From positions 450,919 through 514,918 of the forward strand of contig RSEE01000045.1 in assembly GCA_003971905.1 (NCBI GenBank): a stretch of 64,000 nucleotides of DNA. The letters are read 5' to 3'. The notes beneath the pieces were generated by a model. That model ran no database searches. It saw only the letters and a list, made by a program, of their open reading frames with translations, and was not told the DNA's origin. This stretch comes from Moniliella sp. 'wahieum'. Lineage: Eukaryota; Basidiomycota; Moniliellomycetes; Moniliellales; Moniliellaceae. Shown here piece by piece: positions 57,229 through 64,000 of this stretch. Position numbers and translations under genes: made by a program. The stretch's first letter is position 1, and the number at the start of each line of letters is the position of its first letter.

Positions 57229-57623
57229 TGCTTAATTTGTTACCGCACATCGAGCACGCTCTTCCTCGATTACCAAATTTCCTTCGTTGTTGAGTATCCG
57301 TTACCATTGTTGCGTCCATCATCCTGGTGGCGTTATGGTTCCCCGTGTGTACTTGGAGTGAAAAGGGAACCTATTAACCATATCCAAGGGCAACGAGTCA
57401 AATTCAAACCTGTCCTCAGTCAGCACAGTCGATCTCAGGGAGTCTGATAGGTGGAAAGATTCTGGTAAACATTAGTAGAAGATTGGGCCCCCAACCCTCT
57501 GCGCATGAGTACCGTGAGTCCGCTTGACTCGGCCTCGATCGCATTTTTGCTTACCACTAGAGACCACAGGGCCTACGGCCAAGTGCTGTCATACGCTAGA
57601 ATGGCACGACGTCGCTCATTGCT

Positions 57624-58412
57624 TCATTGGGCATCCCTCTCCGACGTCTGCCATGACCGGCTCACTAACGGTACTGCGGATGGTCCCGGCAGGCGCGAGA
57701 GCAATGTCGAGCGAGTGGCGGAGGGAACGCGGGGAAGGGCAACAAGTGATATTGGTTCCTTCCCACGGTTCCCGCTTCTGCTAACATACTCCTCGCCACC
57801 GTAGACGGCACCATTCAAATCTTCCCCACTGGGTTGTGGGCCCGGGAAATCCGTATACAGTGCCTTACATTTGTTAGTTCGTTCGCCTGTCGTGGTCACC
57901 GTCCCAACCTGATTTCGTGAAAAGGGGTAATTGAGTGTCAAGGAGAGGGGAAGGCAGGGCTGATCGATGAGAGTGGGCGAGTGTATTCCCTTGTCTGGAG
58001 TTGGAAGATAGTTGTTGCGAGGCACAGTGGGTGAGCCAAAGATGGTCACAGTCTCCCCCCTCCTTACGCCTTCGGAGGCCACATTTGAGGGGCGGTCCAG
58101 TCTGGATTTGGCTTGGCCGTTGGCTCACGGGCGCTGCCTTTGGAATAGCGTAGTGGACCTCGACTTGATTTGGATCGAAACTGCTGTTCAGCCGCTTCAG
58201 CGACCCGGTTGCAGCCAACCGGCGGCCGGGCTTACAGCGTGTGAGCCAGCACTGAAATGCGATGCGCGCTCCCCCTTGCCTCGTCTCTGTGCATTACGGT
58301 GGGCCGCACGGTTGCGCCTGCACCCGGACTGGTGGGGACGGAGTAGGTGGTGGAGGAGGTTGAGCGGGTTACGGCGCTCAACCGGGCTAACCACTTTCGA
58401 GGGTTGAATATT
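57624..58412 (-). CDS. Candidate secreted or membrane beta-sandwich protein fragment
   Basis: Minus frames give RSTSSTTYSVPTSPGAGATV, LKRLNSSFDPNQVEVHYAIP, RGETVTIFGSPTVPRNNYLP, KGIHSPTLIDQPCLPLSLTL and KCKALYTDFPGPQPSGEDLN. The Ser/Thr-rich beta-strand pattern with a V-T-I-F-G segment recalls Agaricomycete extracellular proteins with a galactose-binding-like fold, but no diagnostic motif is certain. Start and end are not resolved. Confidence 0.25.
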
Positions 58413-58732
58413 GATTGAATCGACAGCCAGCCGCTGATTCACGACGTGCGACGCAAGCGACGCATATCGCCCACATCATAACAACCCGCCGCGCGTCTGC
58501 TGCCACCGCCAGCTGCTCCTCCCGCCCTGCACCCGACCCACGTCCTGCCCCACCGATCGACATCTCACTACGCAACATCGCCTCGTTCTCCTCGCGCTTG
58601 GGCGTAGATGAGAGGAACATCCGTCAGGTAGGGTGTGGTTCTCATGCATTCCATGCAGACCGGCTGTTTGGGAGGATGAACGCTCGAAGAAAATCGCAGG
58701 GAGCCCATGAGTGCGGTCCCTCACGTCGCAAG

Positions 58733-59714
58733 TCAGAGCCGACCATCACACAAGCGTCCCTCAAGCAAGGACGACAGACACAGGGCTTCATCCAGCCCAC
58801 CAGGTCTTGGGACGCGCCCGGTCCACCACGCTGGCTGGCTACTTCTTTGACAATCGGCGGCGTGACGGGTACGGGGGTCTGGAACGGACCTCACCATTTT
58901 CGGGTACCCACACGTTGTTACAGGCGTCCTGATGGCGAGGTTGATGGCTCGATCCACCTCCTTACCCCAAATGACAGAGCAAAACGAGGCTACCACACCA
59001 ATTTGACTGGGCTCACTGTCATAGTAGTACAACAAAAGTGCCTTGGACACATCGACCAAATTAGCGCACGCAATCCAGAACGTTCTGCGGATACACGTCT
59101 TGCTCGTCTTGCATTCTTGGGCAGCCCAAGGACTGCGAATCCCTAGTCTGGCTCCTAGGTTGTGGGTTTGCAACATGATCCGGAGGGAATTAAAGCAAAA
59201 GCCCCTTTATCCATGCCTTACCGGGGTGCGTTTGGATGGGGTTATCCTTATACCTTAGCTCGCACAGCGGAAGTGTAACCACAGGCGTAGTCACCCGCAA
59301 GGAACCAAGGGAACAGAGCTAGTAGGTTGCACAAGGATTGTATGTTGGCGCTTTGCTTTGGCCTCTGTGTCGAACAAGGTGTTCATCTCCTTCTTACACA
59401 GCACGCGTGCCCGAGGGACGGCCTCGAGCGGATGGCAGACACGACGTAGAATAGGCGTCGCGCGTCTTGTCTCCGAAGGACCAAAGGGTTAGACCGTTCG
59501 ATATGGATGGGCTGTTTGGAGCACCTGGGTTTGCCATCGTGACCTCAGCGCCGGTGACAGTGGCGTGGGTGCGTCCAATTCGCTTCGGATTGTTGGATGG
59601 GTCGGGCTTTACCATAGTGGCCGGGATGTCCTGCGACCCAGTCATGACCGCGTGGTTAGGAAACGTGAGCGCTGGATTATAGGGCACGACCGACCTCCAG
59701 CTGGGATCGAGCAC
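58733..59714 (-). CDS. Unrecognised subtelomeric coding candidate
   Basis: Minus frames at 59394-59714 (YNPALTFPNHAVMTGSQDIP, KPDPSNNPKRIGRTHATVTG, NSPSISNGLTLWSFGDKT) and 58733-59176 (FWIACANLVDVSKALLLYYY, DSEPSQIGVVASFC) look protein-like but match nothing I can name. They may be one gene. The opposite strand also has an open frame at 59467-59682, so strand is not secure. Confidence 0.2.
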
Positions 59715-59719
59715 TTCTG

Positions 59720-60132
59720 CTTTCTGGATCAGCCAGGAGCCGAAGGGGAGGCAGCAGGTTTGTATGTTGGCGGGCGAGAAAAATCGTCGTCATTGCTTTG
59801 CGCCACGTCGAGGAGCAGGCTCGTGTCCCCCTACATGCCTGCCGATGATCTCGCCCGCCAATATGTTCACATCTCTGCGCAAGTCGATGCCCTGCCTGAG
59901 CAAAGCCAAGACGAGAGAGCAAGACTGATCTGCCCAACGCAACGGGCATCGGGATGCCAACTTGGTCCTACCATTGACCGACCACATTGCTGCGATCGTC
60001 GCCCCGGATGACTTGCCTCGTGCAGTTGCTGCTCATCTACCCAGGGAAGTTTTGGCGCGCGCCAAATCCGTTTCTCCGCATCGAGCGAAACAGATGGCGG
60101 AGGGGTTCCTGGATGCACGAACCGCAAAATGA
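59720..60132 (+). CDS. Unrecognised helical protein fragment
   Basis: Two plus-frame pieces read as one amphipathic helical protein: YMPADDLARQYVHISAQVDA, LPEQSQDERARLI and, after a shift near 59940, LPLTDHIAAIVAPDDLPRAV, AAHLPREVLARAKSVSPHRA, KQMAEGFLDARTAK followed by a stop. No domain identified. Confidence 0.25.
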
Positions 60133-60599
60133 ATAACCGATGAGGCAACGGGAGGCATTTCAGGCAGGGGTAGCGAGAGGTTTGACCCACATTCTTGACT
60201 CGCACGAGCATCAGTCAGGTGATAATATCCCCAATGCAGAAGCCCACGATCTTGGCACATTGCACTTGCACATCTTGCACGCTGTATTTTAAGTCGAGCC
60301 ACATTACACATTGGAATCTTTTCTTGTTCGCTCGGGCCCTTCGCCTCGATCGCCTTCTGTAACGAAATGTCCAGCCGACGCACCATCTGTACCACTCTCC
60401 CTTACATTTGATTCCCATCTGGGAGAAGAGGGGGTAGGTGACTCTAAGATGCAGCAGTCGGATATTGGCCCAACGACGAGACGGAGCCTGGAAGCACATG
60501 ACTTGGCAGCTTCCACAGGAACCATTAACATCTCCCACATAAATGAAAAGCGGGCACAGGTTTGATCCATGTCCCTTGCCCTAGTGCTCGGACCCTCTT

Positions 60600-63500
60600 G
60601 ATTATCCATCTCCGTCTGCATACCCGTGCCTGTACGTTCCGGCCTGCACAAGCGCGTCGGTCAGTATATCATCCCAGAGGAAATGTGGGTGGGGATCGTC
60701 GTCGTACATGTAAAGCCAACAGAGCGAATCATGGCCCCGGTATTGAGTAGGGCTGCGCGGATGATCGTTTTCGTCTTTAATATGAAAGGCGCTGACCTGG
60801 CCTGTCGGTGCGGGGCAGCGGAGGCGTGGAGGGCGCGAGTTGGTTAAGGGAGAACAAAGGAAGGCGCAATGGGGCCACAGCCCTGCTCCGAGTGGCGGGA
60901 AAAAGGGGCGACGCGGAGGAGCCCCTTTTGGCACAACTCGGGTGAGGTGGTGGTCGCCAGTCCACCTGACCAACAAGCGCGTCCACCGAGACGTCACATC
61001 CACGATTAGTATCCAATCGAGAGTGAGGCTCATTGACACTACCCACCCCGTCTCCATCCTCTTCAGGGGTCCAACGAGGGTAGTGAAGAGCAGCCACGCC
61101 CCCCCCCCGGACCTGTTCTATGCGCCCATTCCCCAACGCAGCAGCAGCGAGCAGCTTCTGCTCTTCGCCAGCCGTAGAGGCCTTCGCTGCCGGCGCATCC
61201 GCAGGGGGCGGAAGGCGTGCCCTGCCTTTGCCAATATTCCCTGTATTGGCACCTTGCCCAACTGGCTGGGGGGACGTGGACGTGACGAGTTAATGGTTGC
61301 TTGTGTGAGCACATATTGCTTCTGATGCTGCGTCCAGCTAAGGTGAAACGTCAGCAACTTGGGTTTCAGCAGAAGGAGATGGACACGTACAGGAATCACC
61401 ACCATCAAAGATACGGCATCCCATGGGTGGGTCGCCTCCAGGTTGATTTGCATTCCACCGCTGCGCATCATGTCGAGCTCAGTAACGCAACCGCGCTCTC
61501 GATGCCAGTTCAGGCACTGCATCGACAAGGATGGACAGCAAAAAGCGGAGCCGAGGGGCATGGGCCCCCGTGAGCACGCATCCGGCTTGGTGCGCGGCGC
61601 GACAAGGAAGCAAGGACATGGGCCATAGCAGAGTCCCAGCGGGTTGGTCGTGGAGAGGCAAAGCGGTCCTAAACGCAGCCAGGCCAGAATCGGGGAGGGG
61701 GGCTTGGACGGTGTGGCCGCGGCCAATGTGGAGGAGCTTCTGCGCGCCAAGCGCGGCGGCAAACGCACGTTTAACATTAACCCCACGACGGGAACAACCC
61801 TTTCTGCGCGTCTCGCGGAGAGGCAGTCGATTGCTGCTGCTTGCGGGGCTGCTCGGCTGTCCGCTGCCGCCGTAGCAGCCCTGTAGACTTGCACTGCAGC
61901 AGGGAGCGTTGCCGACGGCGGCAAGGTGCCCGCCGTGTTGGCCAGACACAGCTCGCTGCCACGCAGGTCTGGCGCACAGCTGCTGAAGCGGGCGGGTGGA
62001 GCGCGTCGGATACTGGTTTCGCACGTCCCTTGCTGTCCAAACCCCAACCCACGCCTTCCGTACAACAGAGGGAGAGCAGTGCGCGCACTTGCCTAGCGAG
62101 GGTGGCGTCAAGCGGAACAGTGCCTGCACTTTCACCGCGTACGTGTCGCATGCTCTGGCTGAGAGGCATTGATACAGCCAGTTTCTTTGCGCAAGCACGT
62201 TCGTCCCAATTGCTGCTGGCACTGTGTTCGGTCTGCGTCGGTTGTCAGTAACTCGCACAACAAGAGAGTACAATAGAGCGGGGTAACGTACCATCGTCAC
62301 AATCTGGGCCAGCAAGCTTCGTCGAAACGCATGTGCGCACCAAGATTTTCAGAGATACCGCCCATAGCGACAGCAGCTAATCCTATCGTTGGGAACGGCG
62401 GCGACATCGCGCCACATTTGTGGGGCATGGACAAGGTGTACAACACTGCACGAAAACAGTACCAGGGCCTCATGAAGCTGCGCCGCCGCACTGGAAGAAT
62501 AGCGGAACCAGTCTCTAACATTGCAGTCGCCAGGCCGTTTGATGGCGAATGATGTTCCTTGGGCGGTGGGGTTCAGAGGCGTCTGTGTGGCGGGATCGCT
62601 GCAAGACAGCCGCAAGGAATGAATGACCATGTTTGGCTCTCCCGGGTGCAGTGGCAGCAACAAGTTCCCCAAGGTGATGCGCCTAACGCACAAGCAAGCA
62701 CGAGCAGGACAGCTTAGATCCACTTGGGACAAAAATGGTCCGGAGGCCATTAAGCCAGACCAGATTGAGGGGATGGCATACCCGCCGCCTTGCTTCACTT
62801 GGTTAGGACCTGCGGTACACATGCGCTGGCTGGGACAGTGATTGTTGCGGGACAGGTAGAACGAGACAATTCGAGCGACTAATTGGGCCGCTGCTCCAAC
62901 GACGGCTGTCGCGATGACAGCCGCTATCTTTGCATGCACAAGGGGATGACGCAAGAGCCGTACCAGGAGCTCGCCGTGTGGGTACCTGGCCCAGCAGCAC
63001 CGGGGGCCGATGGTGGGGGGAGGAAGGAGGAAATGTGAATGATGAGGGAGTGGCGAATGATCAGGGAGTGGAAGACAGAAGATGCGACGCTGAGATTTCG
63101 CTCCGACACGGCCCCGGTTCGGGGTGGTCGACAGCCCAGCCGATCGGCAAGCGCGGCGAGTCAAGCGTCGTATCAATTATCCATATTCAATCGAGAGCGA
63201 GGCTCATTGACGCTGCCCACACCATCTGCATCCTCTTGAGGAGTTCGAGGTGCGGCGCCCTTCATCCCCCTGCATGGCCACGACGAGCCTGGTCTCGTGC
63301 ACGAGTGAAACCAGGGAACTGGGGCTGCGCCGGCCTTCTCGGTCAACAAACGCGCTCTCTGGTAGCAGATAAGCCTGTCGCCGCCGACCCCCATCTTCTT
63401 TCATAGTGCTGTGACTGTGCGAAAGGCAACCCACTGCGGCAGCTCGTCCCCCGCACCCGTTCTTCACGTCTGTACCGGCCCCATAACAGAACAGCATCGA

Positions 63501-63600
63501 ACAGCACTTGCTCCACGCTAGCAACTTGAGGGCCTAGACGTATGTTCAGTGATACATTTGGTACGGCTGATCGATGATATGACGGCCACAAATGCAATTT
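60600..63600 (-). CDS. Candidate subtelomeric gene(s) with a duplicated segment
   Basis: Minus-strand frames across about 3 kb are repeatedly protein-like: YPHGELLVRLLRHPLVHAKI, AAVIATAVVGAAAQLVARIV, GGISENLGAHMRFDEACW, GKRPARL-like Ala/Arg stretches and two related peptides, PEEDGDGVGSVNEPHSRLDT (about 61010-61070) and PQEDADGVGSVNEPRSRLNM (about 63180-63240). The two DNA copies differ mostly at synonymous third positions, which argues for coding on this strand. I do not recognise a family. Whether this is one long frameshifted gene or two tandem relatives is open. Confidence 0.35.
60985..61080. repeat. Subtelomeric duplication, copy A
   Basis: About 95 bp, diverged, similar to 63155-63250 in the same orientation. 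The shared core includes CAATCGAGAG(T/C)GAGGCTCA followed by TTGAC(A/G)CT(A/G)CCCAC. Confidence 0.6.
63155..63250. repeat. Subtelomeric duplication, copy B
   Basis: Partner of 60985-61080, roughly 80-85% identical over the core by eye. Confidence 0.6.
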
Positions 63601-63661
63601 GACACTAGTGTCGATTTCTATTTGTTTCCAGCCTACAGTTGGTACGGATCCTATTTGTGGG

Positions 63662-63918
63662 GTGGGTCGGGTTGGGTAGGGTTAGGGATGGGTGGGTGTA
63701 ACTTGTCAAGGGTGCGTCCAATCGAAAAACGGAGGCCATATGCTGCATAGAGCGGACGATTTCGTAGCGAGCTATCGTCGAGGCCATCGGAGGGTGGGTG
63801 TTGTGGGTCGGGTTGGGTAGGGTTAGGGATGGGTGGGTGTAACTTGTCAACGGTGCGTCCAATCGAAAAACGGAGGGCATATGCTGCATAGAGCGGACGA
63901 TTTCGTAGCGAGCTATCG
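63662..63918. repeat. 141-bp tandem subtelomeric repeat (1.8 copies)
   Basis: Copy 1 is 63662-63802 and copy 2 is 63803-63918 (incomplete), nearly identical. Each begins with a telomere-like GT-rich block (GTGGGTCGGGTTGGGTAGGG then TTAGGG) and ends GCGAGCTATCG. Confidence 0.9.
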
Positions 63919-63974
63919 CCTCGGCATAACTCTCTCCCCTTCGGGTAGCTCGCTATCTACCCTCGGCCCTCCCC

Positions 63975-64000
63975 TAGGTTAGGGTTAGGGTTAGGGTTAG
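63975..64000 (+). repeat. Telomere, (TTAGGG)n
   Basis: A partial TAGG precedes three TTAGGG units and a TTAG cut by the window end, with the G-rich strand reading 5' to 3' outward, as at a right-hand chromosome end. Confidence 0.95.

Noticed and set aside
61118-62315. Two long overlapping minus frames (315 and 278 residues)
   Set aside because: They overlap each other in different frames, so at most one is real at any point; treated together as the uncertain subtelomeric candidate instead of as two genes.
1-64000. RIP-type repeat-induced mutation as the cause of broken frames
   Set aside because: The breaks are single-base length changes in single-copy genes and not C-to-T changes in repeats.

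Overview
This is the distal end of a fungal chromosome arm: the last 26 bases are TTAGGG telomere repeats running off the right edge. The gene set is eukaryotic (short GT-AG introns, tRNA introns, symplekin, TRAPP, Ydj1-type Hsp40). A DUF6533 membrane protein, a Wss1-type WLM protease and a Ty3/gypsy chromodomain remnant suggest a basidiomycete, probably an Agaricomycete. The exact species cannot be read from the sequence.

Left part (1-19 kb), mostly ordinary genes: a conserved hypothetical, WSS1-like SUMO-targeted protease, symplekin/PTA1, an intron-containing tRNA-Ser(GCT), galactokinase (minus), mitochondrial BolA/BOL3 (minus), a coiled-coil membrane protein (minus) and a DUF6533 multi-pass protein (minus). 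From 19 to 27.6 kb is a gene-poor stretch with islands of short palindromic motifs, a dispersed repeat also found at 10.7 kb, and a candidate zinc-knuckle protein. From 27.6 to 45.5 kb is a second gene-dense block: YDJ1-like DnaJ with a CaaX tail, TRAPP subunit TRS23, tRNA-Pro(TGG), mitochondrial EF-G2 (MEF2), a TBC1D20/Gyp8-like RabGAP with a tail anchor, an Srk1/Rck2-type kinase, an ammonium transporter and an MFS drug/polyamine-type transporter. From 45.5 kb to the end it is subtelomeric: palindromic islands, a gypsy chromodomain fragment, a VOC/glyoxalase gene, a RecQ-like helicase whose conserved ATPase motifs look damaged, the C-terminal half of a PDR-type ABC transporter, several unrecognised coding fragments, a 141-bp tandem repeat and the telomere.

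Nearly every conserved gene, housekeeping ones included, is broken by several single-base shifts. The ones I could resolve are mostly missing bases, often in short homopolymers (GGG to GG, AAAA to AAA). I read this mainly as consensus error in the assembly and not as mass pseudogenisation. CDS intervals below are therefore whole gene spans (exons, introns and frameshift points together), not clean open frames. Subtelomeric breaks beyond single bases (missing Walker A, missing ABC half) are treated as real decay.

There are no operons. Neighbours of note are divergent MEF2/TBC (181 bp apart), convergent DnaJ/TRS23 and TBC/kinase, and the RecQ and ABC remnants abutting on the same strand.
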